DNA from: Desulfoluna spongiiphila
GTDB lineage: Bacteria; Desulfobacterota; Desulfobacteria; Desulfobacterales; Desulfolunaceae
Length of the DNA stretch: 61,822 bases
Assembly (NCBI RefSeq): GCF_900101345.1
Contig: NZ_FMUX01000029.1
Span: 1 to 61,822, forward strand
Reading direction: 5' to 3'
The translations under genes and the position numbers were made by a program. Below the pieces are notes generated by a model. It worked only from the letters and a program-made list of their open reading frames with translations. It did not search any database and was not told the origin of the DNA. Shown piece by piece: positions 26,353-34,436 of this stretch; the first letter of the stretch is position 1, and each line of letters begins with the position of its first letter.

Positions 26353-27117
26353 ATGGCACGAATCACCCTTCTCGGAACGGGGACCTGTGTCCCCTCGCTG
26401 GCTCGAAGTGCCTGTGCGGCCCTGGTGCAGACCGGGACCGAGACCCTTCTCATCGACTCCGGCCCCGGGACCATGCGCCGTCTCCTGGAGGTGGGGGTCT
26501 CCATCGATGAACTTACCGGCATCTTTTACACCCACATGCACCCGGACCATACGGCGGAGCTGGTTCCCCTGCTGTTTGCCACCAAGTACCCGGAGTGTGG
26601 CCGTACCCGGCCTTTGTCCATTTACGGGGGGGAGGGGTTCGGTGCCTTTTTCGATCAGCTTAAAGGGGTGTACGGGGAGTGGATGGATCCCGGGCCGGGT
26701 CTGGTTCGATTGACCGAGCTCTCGGTGGCGCAGCGGGACCTGTTCCACCAGGGGGACCTGGCGGTGCTGACGGCCCCGGTCTCCCACCGGCCCGAGAGCC
26801 TGGCCTGCCGGGTGGTGTTTTCCCAGGGGCGCTCCGTGGTCTTTTCAGGGGACACCGGCCCCTCCGAAAGCCTGGTGGGGCTGGCTGCGGGCACGGACAT
26901 GCTGGTGTGTGAGTGCTCCACCCCGGATGCTGAGGCCGTGCCCCATCACCTGACTCCCTCCCTTGCCGGAGAGATGGCAAAAGCTGCAAAAGTCGGGATG
27001 CTTGTGCTCACCCATTTTTACCCGGCCTGTGACAAAGTTGATATTGAAAAAGAGTGCCGCAGAACATATGATGGGCAGCTGGTCCTCGGAGAGGACCTGA
27101 AACCCTTTGATCTTTAA
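26353..27117 (+). CDS. RNase Z-like MBL-fold hydrolase
   Basis: A 254-residue beta-lactamase-fold protein with the RNase Z/ElaC-type N-terminus ITLLGTGTCVPS, metal-binding THMHPDHTAEL (about residues 60-70), SGDTGPS and a late HFYP histidine. It lacks an obvious flexible arm of true tRNase Z and is shorter than tRNase Z, so it may be a related hydrolase rather than the tRNA 3'-end nuclease. ATG at 26353. It is followed within 55 nt by the precorrin-2 dehydrogenase gene and is probably co-transcribed with the tetrapyrrole genes. Confidence 0.82.
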   Translation: MARITLLGTGTCVPSLARSACAALVQTGTETLLIDSGPGTMRRLLEVGVSIDELTGIFYTHMHPDHTAELVPLLFATKYPECGRTRPLSIYGGEGFGAFFDQLKGVYGEWMDPGPGLVRLTELSVAQRDLFHQGDLAVLTAPVSHRPESLACRVVFSQGRSVVFSGDTGPSESLVGLAAGTDMLVCECSTPDAEAVPHHLTPSLAGEMAKAAKVGMLVLTHFYPACDKVDIEKECRRTYDGQLVLGEDLKPFDL

Positions 27118-27172
27118 GGTGATCTGCGCCGGGTTTTGCGGCGTGCGTCACAGACTGAAAGTGAGCAGACCC

Positions 27173-27835
27173 ATGCGATACTATCCCGTAAGCCTTGATA
27201 TTATGGGGAAGGCGTGCCTGGTGGTGGGCGGCGGTGCCGTGGGCACCCGGAAAGTCGAGACCCTGGTGCGTTGCGGAGCCCATGTGACCGTGGTGAGCAA
27301 GGCCTTTACCGACGAGCTGAAGGCCATGGCGCAAGACGCGCCCATCACCCTTGAGGAGCGCGCCTACGATGCCTCGGACATGGACGGGAAATTTCTTGTC
27401 ATCGTGGCCACCGACGACCAGGCCTTCAATACCCGGGTGAGCCGGGACGCAGAAGCCACCTGCAAGCTCTGCAACGTGGCCGATTACCCCAGCGCCTGCA
27501 ACTTTATCCTCCCTTCCATCGTGCAGCGGGGGGACATGACCCTGTCCATCTCCACCTCCGGAAAGAGCCCCGCCTTTGCCAAGTGGATGCGGCGTCGGCT
27601 GGAGACGGAGTTCGGGGACGAGTACGGGGAGTTCCTTGAACTCATGGGGCTGGTGCGCAAAAAGCTGCTGGCCGAGGCCCACGAACCCGAGGCACATAAG
27701 CCCCTTTTTGAGGCGCTCATCGCCGGCGGGCTCCTTGAGATGGTGAAGGCCGGAGACAAAAAAGGGGCAGATGCCTTCCTCACCGAGGTGCTGGGGGAGG
27801 GCTACACCTGCGACACGCTTGGTTTTTCTCTGTAA
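27173..27835 (+). CDS. Precorrin-2 dehydrogenase / sirohydrochlorin ferrochelatase (CysG N-terminal type)
   Basis: A 220-residue protein equal to the N-terminal half of CysG (Met8p-like). It starts MRYYPVSLDIMGKACLVVGGGAVGTRKVE, with the NAD-binding GGGAVGTRK motif, followed by DASDMDGKFLVIVATDD and the dimerisation region ISTSGKSPAFAKWMR. It oxidises precorrin-2 to sirohydrochlorin and may insert iron to give siroheme. The adjacency to HemX/CcsA and HemA genes, and the presence of AhbB elsewhere in the window, fit the siroheme-based heme route of sulfate reducers. ATG at 27173; the upstream open frame has no ribosome site. Confidence 0.93.
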   Translation: MRYYPVSLDIMGKACLVVGGGAVGTRKVETLVRCGAHVTVVSKAFTDELKAMAQDAPITLEERAYDASDMDGKFLVIVATDDQAFNTRVSRDAEATCKLCNVADYPSACNFILPSIVQRGDMTLSISTSGKSPAFAKWMRRRLETEFGDEYGEFLELMGLVRKKLLAEAHEPEAHKPLFEALIAGGLLEMVKAGDKKGADAFLTEVLGEGYTCDTLGFSL

Positions 27836-27880
27836 TCACGACACCGTATGGTATCGGCTTCAACCATGGGAGGCGGGATG

Positions 27881-28699
27881 ATGGACATACTGACAGCAGC
27901 TTTCTACCTGGCAAGTGCGGTGGCCTACCTGCTCTACCTCTTTTTTCAGAAGGAGAAGGTCCAGGAGGCGGGGTATCTTCTTTTCGGTGCGGGGTTTGCC
28001 GTCCACACCATCTCTCTTGTGGTCACCTCGGTGCAGACCGGTTACCTGCCCGTCCATAACCTGCGAGAGACACTGGGGCTGGCCGCCTGGGCCGTGGCCC
28101 TGGTCTTCCTTTTTTTAAGGGCGCGGTACCGCATCAAGGTGATGGGGGTCTATGCCGCTCCCCTGGCCCTTTTGGCCTACACGGCGGCCCTGCGGGTTCC
28201 GGACCTGCCGCCGACACAGCCGGAGGCGGTATACGCCAACTTCTGGTTTTTTGCCCACGTCATCACCATTTTTGTGGGGGAAGCCGCCCTGGCCATGGCC
28301 TGCGGTGCGGGTATTCTTTATATCCTCCAGGAGAACGCCATCAAGGAGAAGAAACGGGGTTTCTTTTACCGGCGCCTGCCTTCCCTTGAGCAACTCGACG
28401 ACATGGGATACGCCAGCATTATTGTCGGTTTTTCCGCCCTGACCCTGGGGCTGGTCACCGGCCTGCTCTACTCGAAGATCATCTGGCATCGGTTTATCAG
28501 TTGGGATCCCAAAGAAGTCTGGTCCGGGATCTCCTGGGTAATCTATGCCGTGCTTCTCCACGAACGGCTCGTGGGGGGCATGCGGGGGCGCAAAGCGGCC
28601 TGGCTGGCCATTGCGGGGTTTGCGGTGCTGCTTTTCACCCTTTTCGGGGTCAATTTTTTCATGGAAGGTCACCACGGGGAGTTCACCCGGTTCAGGTGA
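27881..28699 (+). CDS. Cytochrome c biogenesis CcsA / HemX family membrane protein
   Basis: A 272-residue protein of about eight membrane segments carrying the WWD-like heme-handling motif of CcsA/HemX (WDPKEVWSGISWVIYA). Conserved histidines flank it (VHTISL, WFFAHVITIF, WHRFISWD). It may deliver heme for cytochrome c maturation. It may instead modulate HemA levels, as HemX does. Position immediately before hemA favours the latter naming, while the WDPKE motif fits either. The start at 27881 follows GGGAGG at 7 nt; ATGs at 27866 and 27878 are possible. Confidence 0.9.
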   Translation: MDILTAAFYLASAVAYLLYLFFQKEKVQEAGYLLFGAGFAVHTISLVVTSVQTGYLPVHNLRETLGLAAWAVALVFLFLRARYRIKVMGVYAAPLALLAYTAALRVPDLPPTQPEAVYANFWFFAHVITIFVGEAALAMACGAGILYILQENAIKEKKRGFFYRRLPSLEQLDDMGYASIIVGFSALTLGLVTGLLYSKIIWHRFISWDPKEVWSGISWVIYAVLLHERLVGGMRGRKAAWLAIAGFAVLLFTLFGVNFFMEGHHGEFTRFR

Positions 28700-28792
28700 G
28701 TTCATCCGGTTTTAACGGACGAGATGTCCCTGCGGACGGGGAGCAGTCCCCCACGGACGGGGCACTGTCTGTGGGACGAGAGATACGGCGTT

Positions 28793-30061
28793 ATGCGAGA
28801 AATTGTACTGACAGGTTTGAATCACAAGACGGCTCCGGTTGCCATACGGGAGCGCCTTGCCATGAGTCGGCAGGAGTGCATGGAGGCCATCGATGCCTTG
28901 CGGGAGCATCCCCATGTGGACGAGGTGCTTCTTTTCTCCACCTGCAACCGGGTGGAGGTGCTGATGGCCGCAAAAGACGGCGAGGCTGCCGTTGCCGCGG
29001 CCAAGGACTACATCTCAGACCTCAAGGGGCTGCCCGTGAGCGAGTTTGAGTCCTGCCTCTACGTGCACCACCGGGAAGAGGCGGTGCGGCACATGTTCAG
29101 CGTGGCCGCAAGCCTTGACTCCATGGTGGTGGGGGAGCCCCAGATCCTGGGGCAGGTCAAGGATGCCTACCACCTGACCGCGTCCAAAAAAGCAACGGGC
29201 CCCCTTCTCAACCGCCTGATGCACCGCACCTTCCATGTGGCCAAACGGGTGCGAAGCGAAACGGGGATCGGCGACAGCGCGGTGTCCATCAGCTACGCGG
29301 CCATTGAGCTGGCCCGGAAGATTTTCGGCTCCCTTGAGGGGCGCAAGATCCTTCTCGTGGGGGCCGGTGAGATGGCGGAACTGGCCGTGGAGCACCTCAT
29401 CCAGCATCAGGCAGGGGACATCTTCGTGGCCAACCGGACCCTGGACCGCGGGGTGGAGCTGGCCCGCCGTTTCAACGGCAGCGCCATTGCCCTGGAGGAG
29501 ATCCCCGAAACCCTGACCGGGGTGGACATCATCATCAGCTCCACGGGGTCCCCCACCTGCGTCATCACCCGCGATATGGTCAAGCCGGTGATCAAGCGCC
29601 GAAAGGGGCGGTCCATTTTCTTTATCGACATTGCCGTGCCCCGGGACATCGACCCGGCCATCAACCGACTCCCCAACGCCTATGTGTACGACATCGATGA
29701 CCTGAAAGAGGTTATCGACGGCAACATTGAGACCAGGCGGGCCGAGGCCATTAAGGCCGAGCGCATTGTGGAGGAGGGGGTGGTGGCCTTTTCACGCTGG
29801 GTGGAGGGGCTCCGGACGGTGCCCACCATCAAGGCGTTGCGCGCCAAGGTGGAATCCATCGCCGAAGGGGAGGTTGAAAAGACCCTGTCGGGGCTGACGG
29901 GCCTCTCCGAGGAGGAGAAGGCAGCCATTCGCCGCATGGGTCAGGCCATCGTCACCAAGGTGGTGCACGATCCCATCCGTTTTATCAAGGACGGCTGCCA
30001 CAACCGGGACGAATCCCGGGCCTTGAGCTACGCCCGCAGTTTTTTTGACATTCACGATTAG
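28793..30061 (+). CDS. hemA: Glutamyl-tRNA reductase
   Basis: A 422-residue enzyme that reduces glutamyl-tRNA to glutamate-1-semialdehyde, the first step of tetrapyrrole synthesis by the C5 route. The active-site cysteine sits in LLFSTCNRVEVL, followed by EPQILGQVKDAY and the NADPH-binding GAGEMAELA. The C-terminal dimerisation helix region closes the protein. The ATG at 28793 gives the family N-terminus (MREIVLTGLNHKTAP); the upstream frame is not supported. It is last in the tetrapyrrole cluster and followed by a hairpin with a T-run. Confidence 0.96.
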   Translation: MREIVLTGLNHKTAPVAIRERLAMSRQECMEAIDALREHPHVDEVLLFSTCNRVEVLMAAKDGEAAVAAAKDYISDLKGLPVSEFESCLYVHHREEAVRHMFSVAASLDSMVVGEPQILGQVKDAYHLTASKKATGPLLNRLMHRTFHVAKRVRSETGIGDSAVSISYAAIELARKIFGSLEGRKILLVGAGEMAELAVEHLIQHQAGDIFVANRTLDRGVELARRFNGSAIALEEIPETLTGVDIIISSTGSPTCVITRDMVKPVIKRRKGRSIFFIDIAVPRDIDPAINRLPNAYVYDIDDLKEVIDGNIETRRAEAIKAERIVEEGVVAFSRWVEGLRTVPTIKALRAKVESIAEGEVEKTLSGLTGLSEEEKAAIRRMGQAIVTKVVHDPIRFIKDGCHNRDESRALSYARSFFDIHD

Positions 30062-30078
30062 GCCGGAAACGGCGTTGC

Positions 30079-30110
30079 GGGAGAGCCCGTGGCGGCTCCC
30101 CCACTTTTTT
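30079..30110 (+). terminator. Probable terminator after hemA
   Basis: An imperfect hairpin GGGAGAGCC...GGCTCCCCC followed by ACTTTTTT, starting 18 nt after the hemA stop. It should separate the tetrapyrrole transcript from fabD, whose ribosome site begins shortly after. Confidence 0.65.
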
Positions 30111-30130
30111 AGTTTACGGGAGGTTCAGAC

Positions 30131-31087
30131 GTGACAAAGACCGTGTTTCTTTTTCCCGGCCAGGGGTCCCAGGCCATCGGCATGGGGGAGGATTTTTACC
30201 AGGAATTTGCGGTGGTGCGCGAGGTCTTTGAGATGGCCGATGAGGTCACCAAGTCCCACCTGACCCGCCTCTGCTTCAAGGGCCCCATGGATGAGCTGAC
30301 CCAGACCGTCAACCTCCAGCCCGCCGTGACCGCCGTGAATTTAGGGATGATGGCGGCCCTTGCCGAGGTGGGGGGGGATCGCTTTGAGGTGGCCTGCGGT
30401 CACAGCCTGGGCGAGTATGCGGCCCTTTGCGCCGCCGGTGTCGTTTCCCCTGAAGACACCCTCACCCTTGTGAAGAGCCGCGGTGAGCTCATGGACAGGG
30501 AGGCCCGGAAACACAAAGGGGCCATGGCCGCGGTGCTGAATCTCGATTTTGCCACGGTGGATGCCCTGGCCGAGAGCCTCCGGCAGGAGGGGGCCCCTTC
30601 CACCAGGGGGGTCTGGGCGGCCAACCACAACGGCGAAAAGCAGATCGTGGTGAGCGGCGATCCCGATTCCGTGAAACAGTTCGGGGCGGCGGCCCGCGAA
30701 AAAGGGGGACGCGCCGTGCCCCTGCGCGTGAGCGGTGCCTGGCACAGCCCTCTGATCCAGGGGGCGGAAGAGCCGTTTCGAAGGGTCCTTGACTCGGTCT
30801 CCTTTAACGGGCCGGCCAAGGGGCTTTTGTTCAACGTGACGGCCGATGCCGAAGAGGATCCCGCCGCCATGAAGGAGAACATGGCCCGCCAGCTTGTGTG
30901 CCCGGTGAGGTGGTACGACACCATGACGCGACTCCTCGAAGACGGGGTGACCCGGTTTGTGGAGGTGGGCCCCGGCAAGGTCCTCTCCGGGATTGCACGA
31001 AAAATCATTCCCCAAGACGGCCCTTGCGAGGTGGTGAATATCTCCACCCTGGCAGAATTGGAGTCCTGGATGAATACCCTGGGGTAG
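30131..31087 (+). CDS. fabD: Malonyl CoA-acyl carrier protein transacylase
   Basis: A 318-residue FabD that loads malonyl groups onto ACP for fatty acid synthesis. It begins TVFLFPGQGSQAIGMG, carries the nucleophile in GHSLGEYAAL (near residue 97), the conserved arginine region VKSRGELM, and the catalytic histidine in SGAWHSPL. The start is GTG at 30131 after GGGAGG. It lies apart from other fab genes, unlike the usual fabH-fabD-fabG cluster. Confidence 0.96.
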   Translation: MTKTVFLFPGQGSQAIGMGEDFYQEFAVVREVFEMADEVTKSHLTRLCFKGPMDELTQTVNLQPAVTAVNLGMMAALAEVGGDRFEVACGHSLGEYAALCAAGVVSPEDTLTLVKSRGELMDREARKHKGAMAAVLNLDFATVDALAESLRQEGAPSTRGVWAANHNGEKQIVVSGDPDSVKQFGAAAREKGGRAVPLRVSGAWHSPLIQGAEEPFRRVLDSVSFNGPAKGLLFNVTADAEEDPAAMKENMARQLVCPVRWYDTMTRLLEDGVTRFVEVGPGKVLSGIARKIIPQDGPCEVVNISTLAELESWMNTLG

Positions 31088-31189
31088 TCCTGCAATTCGT
31101 TGAAATACCAAGTGCTTGATGTGCTTTTTCGCGCCTTTGTCTCCGTCGCGGGGCCAAGGCGCCTTCCTCAATATATCTTTACAAAAATC

Positions 31190-31204
31190 GTAAACTGTGT
31201 TTAC
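31190..31204. promoter_or_regulatory. Palindrome upstream of dksA
   Basis: A perfect inverted repeat GTAAAC-TGT-GTTTAC, 55 nt before the dksA start in an AT-rich stretch. Its position fits an operator or activator site, but the cognate regulator is not identified. Confidence 0.4.
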
Positions 31205-31258
31205 AGTAGGCAGGTTAAACAAAAATTCGCCAACCAAGCTCAGAGGAGAGGTTTGAGT

Positions 31259-31621
31259 ATGGATCAGGAAACACTGGAATATTTCAGGAAGTTTTTAACT
31301 GATCGGCTTAATGACCTTCTGGAACAGGCTGACAGCACTGTTGAAGGGATGACTGCCCAGAAGGAGAGCTTCCCCGATCCCACGGACCGAGCATCTCACG
31401 AGGAAAACAGGAACTTCATGCTTCGTATTCGCGACCGCGAACACAAGCTGATCAAGAAGATAAAGCAGGCCCTGGAACGTATTGATAACGGGGTGTTCGG
31501 TGTCTGCGAAACCTGCGAAGAGTATATTACCGTCGAGCGGCTCAAGGCACGCCCTGTCACCACCCAGTGCATCGATTGCAAAACCCGGGCAGAAGCCAGA
31601 GAAAAAGCCCTTGGCCTCTGA
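31259..31621 (+). CDS. dksA: RNA polymerase-binding transcription factor DksA
   Basis: A 120-residue DksA/TraR-family protein. The N-terminal coiled-coil hairpin is rich in Glu/Lys, followed by a C4 zinc finger with CETC and CIDC. DksA inserts into the RNA polymerase secondary channel and works with ppGpp. The DxxDxA tip motif is seen as DPTDRA. The open frame extends upstream to 31100, but AGGAGAGG precedes the ATG at 31259. Its end overlaps the presumed TTG start of the next gene. Confidence 0.94.
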   Translation: MDQETLEYFRKFLTDRLNDLLEQADSTVEGMTAQKESFPDPTDRASHEENRNFMLRIRDREHKLIKKIKQALERIDNGVFGVCETCEEYITVERLKARPVTTQCIDCKTRAEAREKALGL

Positions 31622-32486
31622 TCGCGCTTCGGCGGGGATCGATCTGCACATCCATACCACCGCCTCGGACGGGTCCCTTTCGCCGCTGGAGGTGGTCAGG
31701 TGCGCCCGCAAGGCCGGTCTCGCCGCCATAGCCATCACCGATCACGACACCGTAGAGGGGGTCCGGGAGATTTTGTCCCATGGGCTCCCCGACGATTTGC
31801 GTTTCATCACCGGGGTTGAGATCAGTTCCCTTCCCCCTGCGCCTTACCGCAGCAAGGGCAGCTTCCACATCCTTGGTTACGGTATCGATCCTGAGTCCCC
31901 GCCCCTGGCGGAGGCCCTCGAATCCCTGCGCCTTCAGCGCGAGACGCGAAATCCCCAGATGATTTCCCGGCTCAATGATCTCGGCATGGACATCACCCTG
32001 GCCGAGGTGGCTGCGGAGGCAGGCGGTGCTGTGGTGGGCCGTCCCCACATGGCCTCGATCATGGTGCGCAAAAAATGGGTGGCGTCGGTTCCCGAAGCCT
32101 TTGACCGGTACCTGGCCACCGGGCGTCCCGCCTATGTAGAAAAGGGTCGCATTGATTTTGAAAATGCGGTAAGTCTCATTCGTGCCGCAGGGGGGCTTCC
32201 CGTGCTGGCGCACCCTGTGACCGTGGGGCTTTCCCCAGACGACCTCAAAGGGCTCCTCAAGAGCCTTGCAGGGCTTGGTCTGGCCGGTGTGGAGGCGTAT
32301 TACTCCACCCACTCTCCGGAACTCACCCGGTTTCTTCTTGGCTGCGCCGAGTCCTTGGGGCTGGTGGTGACCGGCGGATCCGATTTTCACGGGGCGTATA
32401 AAACCGGTATAAACCTGGGCGTGGGGAGAGGCGATCTCCATGTACCCTTTGACTGTTACGCCACCTTAATCGCTGCATTGCCATGA
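31611..32486 (+). CDS. PHP domain phosphoesterase (TrpH/RnaAM-like)
   Basis: About 291 residues of PHP fold. Metal-binding motifs are DLHIHTTASDGSLSP at the start, ITDHDTVEG, GVEIS, and late HPVTV and GSDFHG. This group includes 3',5'-nucleotide phosphatases and 5'-3' exoribonucleases on short RNA (RnaAM). The only start close to the domain is TTG 31611, overlapping the dksA stop, with a weak ribosome site; the long frame upstream lies inside dksA. It overlaps rnc by 4 nt (ATGA), so dksA, this gene and rnc are probably one transcript. Confidence 0.88.
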   Translation: MASDRASAGIDLHIHTTASDGSLSPLEVVRCARKAGLAAIAITDHDTVEGVREILSHGLPDDLRFITGVEISSLPPAPYRSKGSFHILGYGIDPESPPLAEALESLRLQRETRNPQMISRLNDLGMDITLAEVAAEAGGAVVGRPHMASIMVRKKWVASVPEAFDRYLATGRPAYVEKGRIDFENAVSLIRAAGGLPVLAHPVTVGLSPDDLKGLLKSLAGLGLAGVEAYYSTHSPELTRFLLGCAESLGLVVTGGSDFHGAYKTGINLGVGRGDLHVPFDCYATLIAALP

Positions 32487-33187
32487 ATCACATTGAAGAC
32501 CTGTCACAGTTGGAGACCCACCTCAACTACACCTTCGGCGACCGAAGCTTTCTCGCCACGGCCCTGATGCACAGCTCCTATGTCAACGAACAGGGGGATG
32601 CCATCCTTGAGGACAACGAGCGCCTTGAGTTCCTGGGAGATGCCGTGCTGAACCTTGTCGTCGGAGATGCCCTGATGCACAATTTCCCCGAGCTCAACGA
32701 GGGGAACCTGTCGCGCATGCGCTCCAACCTGGTCAACGAGACCCAGCTGGCCGAGATTGCCAGGCAGCTGGAGCTGGGGCTGTTTATCCGCCTCGGCAAG
32801 GGGGAGAGCCAGACCAACGGCCGGGACAAGAACTCCATTTTATCCGATGTCCTTGAAGCGGTCATCGCCGCCGTCTATTTAGACGGAGGGTTCGACGCCG
32901 CCTACCGCCTTATCAGTCGCCATTTCAAGCCCCTTTTAAGCGGCGCACGCCCTTCCCGTCTCAACAGCGACAGCAAGAGCCTGCTCCAGGAGTACTCCCA
33001 GGTCCACCTCAAGGAGATTCCCCGCTACCGCGTGGTCTCTGAGATGGGTCCGGACCATGACAAGACCTTTCAGGTCTGCCTGAAGACCCGCGACATCGAG
33101 ACCATGGGCTACGGAAAGAGCAAGAAGGCCGCCGAGCAGGATGCCGCCCGCATTGCCCTGGATCTTTTGAAGGAACGGGGGCTTTAG
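32483..33187 (+). CDS. rnc: Ribonuclease III
   Basis: A 234-residue RNase III. The catalytic signature reads NERLEFLGDAVLNLVVGD (about residues 38-55). The second acidic site is DVLEAVIAAVYLDGG, and a C-terminal double-stranded RNA binding domain carries GYGKSKKAAEQDAA. It processes rRNA precursors and structured RNAs. Coupled to the PHP gene upstream through ATGA. It could be relevant to the abundant structured repeats in this genome, which would form RNase III-type stems if transcribed; this link is speculation. Confidence 0.96.
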   Translation: MNHIEDLSQLETHLNYTFGDRSFLATALMHSSYVNEQGDAILEDNERLEFLGDAVLNLVVGDALMHNFPELNEGNLSRMRSNLVNETQLAEIARQLELGLFIRLGKGESQTNGRDKNSILSDVLEAVIAAVYLDGGFDAAYRLISRHFKPLLSGARPSRLNSDSKSLLQEYSQVHLKEIPRYRVVSEMGPDHDKTFQVCLKTRDIETMGYGKSKKAAEQDAARIALDLLKERGL

Positions 33188-33223
33188 GACCATGGCCCCC
33201 TTCAGCTGTCGGTGAGCCGCCCC

Positions 33224-34309
33224 ATGGTCACCGGCACCCCCCGCGCCTTTGTGGTTCCCCTCTTTATCCCCCATGCGGGATGCCCTCATCACTGTATTTT
33301 CTGTAACCAGCATGCCGTCACCGGTCAGGGAAATGCCAATGCCCCTGCCATGCCCACGTTTTCCGCCATGGAAGAAGAGATCGAGCGCTGGCTGGGCTGG
33401 GCCGCAAGCCGGCACCCCGTGGAGATCTCCTTTTACGGCGGGACCTTTCTGGGGTTGCCCGTTGAGACATTGACAGCCTGTCTGGACCTGGCCCATGGCT
33501 ACGTCAAGTCCGGCCGGGTCCAGGGGATTCGTTTTTCCACCCGCCCCGACACCGTCACCCCGGAGACCCTGGCGATCCTGGCCAGGTATCCCGTCACCAC
33601 GGTGGAGCTCGGGGCCCAATCCATGGAAGATCTCGTGTTGAAATTAAGCACCCGGGGCCATACGGCCGCAGACACGGAAAAGGCCATGGCGCAGCTGAAG
33701 GCAAGGGGGTACCGCACCATCCTACAAATGATGCTGGGGCTTCCCGGGGAGACCCCGGCGCGGTTCCGCACTTCCCTTCATCGCATCCTGGCCCTTGCCC
33801 CCGACGGCATCCGCATCTACCCCACGGCGGTTCTGGCCGGAAGCGGGCTGGCTGCCCTCTGGCGACGGGGCCAGTATGAGCCCCTCTCCCTTGACGAGGC
33901 GGTGCAGCGGAGCAAGGAGGCATGGCTGGAGGCCACGCGCCGGGGTATCGCCGTCATCCGCATGGGGCTCCAGGAGAGCGAGGAGATGCGTCTTGAGGGG
34001 ATCCTGGCCGGTCCCCATCACCCCGCCTTCGGCCACCTTGTCCACAGCGCTCGGTTCCGGGACATGGCCGAGACCCTTGCCAGGCGCCTCTTTTCTCCGG
34101 GGGATTCCCCGACGTTTCGCGTCCACCCCCGCAGCGTTTCGCGCCTTCGGGGAGACAAAAACAGCACCATGGAGAGCCTTGCGGCGCGTTGGAAATTGGC
34201 CGCCATCCAGGTGGTCCCGGACAACACCCTGGCCGAGACGGCCCTGGCCGCAGGGGGATGGATTGTGGATTCGGTCCGGCAAAGCTTTGCAAAAGAGATG
34301 GAAAGTTGA
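33224..34309 (+). CDS. Radical SAM protein (Elp3/HemN-like)
   Basis: About 361 residues. The 4Fe-4S site is C-x3-C-x2-C in GCPHHCIFC near residue 20, followed by ISFYGGTFLGLP and an ELGAQSM block typical of Elp3/MiaB-superfamily radical SAM barrels. No acetyltransferase domain is present. The substrate is unknown. The start is uncertain: GTG 33212 is also in frame; ATG 33224 has GGTGAG at 8 nt. It follows rnc by 36 nt. Confidence 0.82.
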   Translation: MVTGTPRAFVVPLFIPHAGCPHHCIFCNQHAVTGQGNANAPAMPTFSAMEEEIERWLGWAASRHPVEISFYGGTFLGLPVETLTACLDLAHGYVKSGRVQGIRFSTRPDTVTPETLAILARYPVTTVELGAQSMEDLVLKLSTRGHTAADTEKAMAQLKARGYRTILQMMLGLPGETPARFRTSLHRILALAPDGIRIYPTAVLAGSGLAALWRRGQYEPLSLDEAVQRSKEAWLEATRRGIAVIRMGLQESEEMRLEGILAGPHHPAFGHLVHSARFRDMAETLARRLFSPGDSPTFRVHPRSVSRLRGDKNSTMESLAARWKLAAIQVVPDNTLAETALAAGGWIVDSVRQSFAKEMES

Positions 34310-34324
34310 TAAAGAACATCGGAT

Positions 34325-34388
34325 GATCGGCAGTGCCCGGCAATGGCAAGGGGCTGCCTGTCTGACTCCCGCCCGACAGACACCGATC
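34325..34388 (+). promoter_or_regulatory. Structured leader candidate upstream of metK
   Basis: A three-way fold can be drawn. Outer helix GATCGG (34325-34330) pairs with CCGATC (34383-34388). Helix TGTCTG (34359-34364) pairs with CAGACA (34377-34382), stacking directly on the outer helix. A weaker arm CAG...CTG closes the remaining 28 nt. No known SAM or SAH riboswitch consensus was recognised. The fold ends 48 nt before the metK ATG. Confidence 0.35.
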
Positions 34389-34436
34389 GATTCATACGAA
34401 GCGATTTAGATTTCAAGTGTTCCAAAGGAGCAGAGA

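Noticed and set aside
26353..27117. Calling the MBL protein a true tRNase Z (rnz)
   Set aside because: The exosite arm typical of tRNase Z is not visible and the protein is short, so only an RNase Z-like label is justified.
34310..34436. Known SAM/SAH riboswitch upstream of metK
   Set aside because: The helices seen do not match the consensus of the SAM-I, SAM-II, SAM-III or SAH classes as far as can be judged by eye; listed only as a candidate structured leader.
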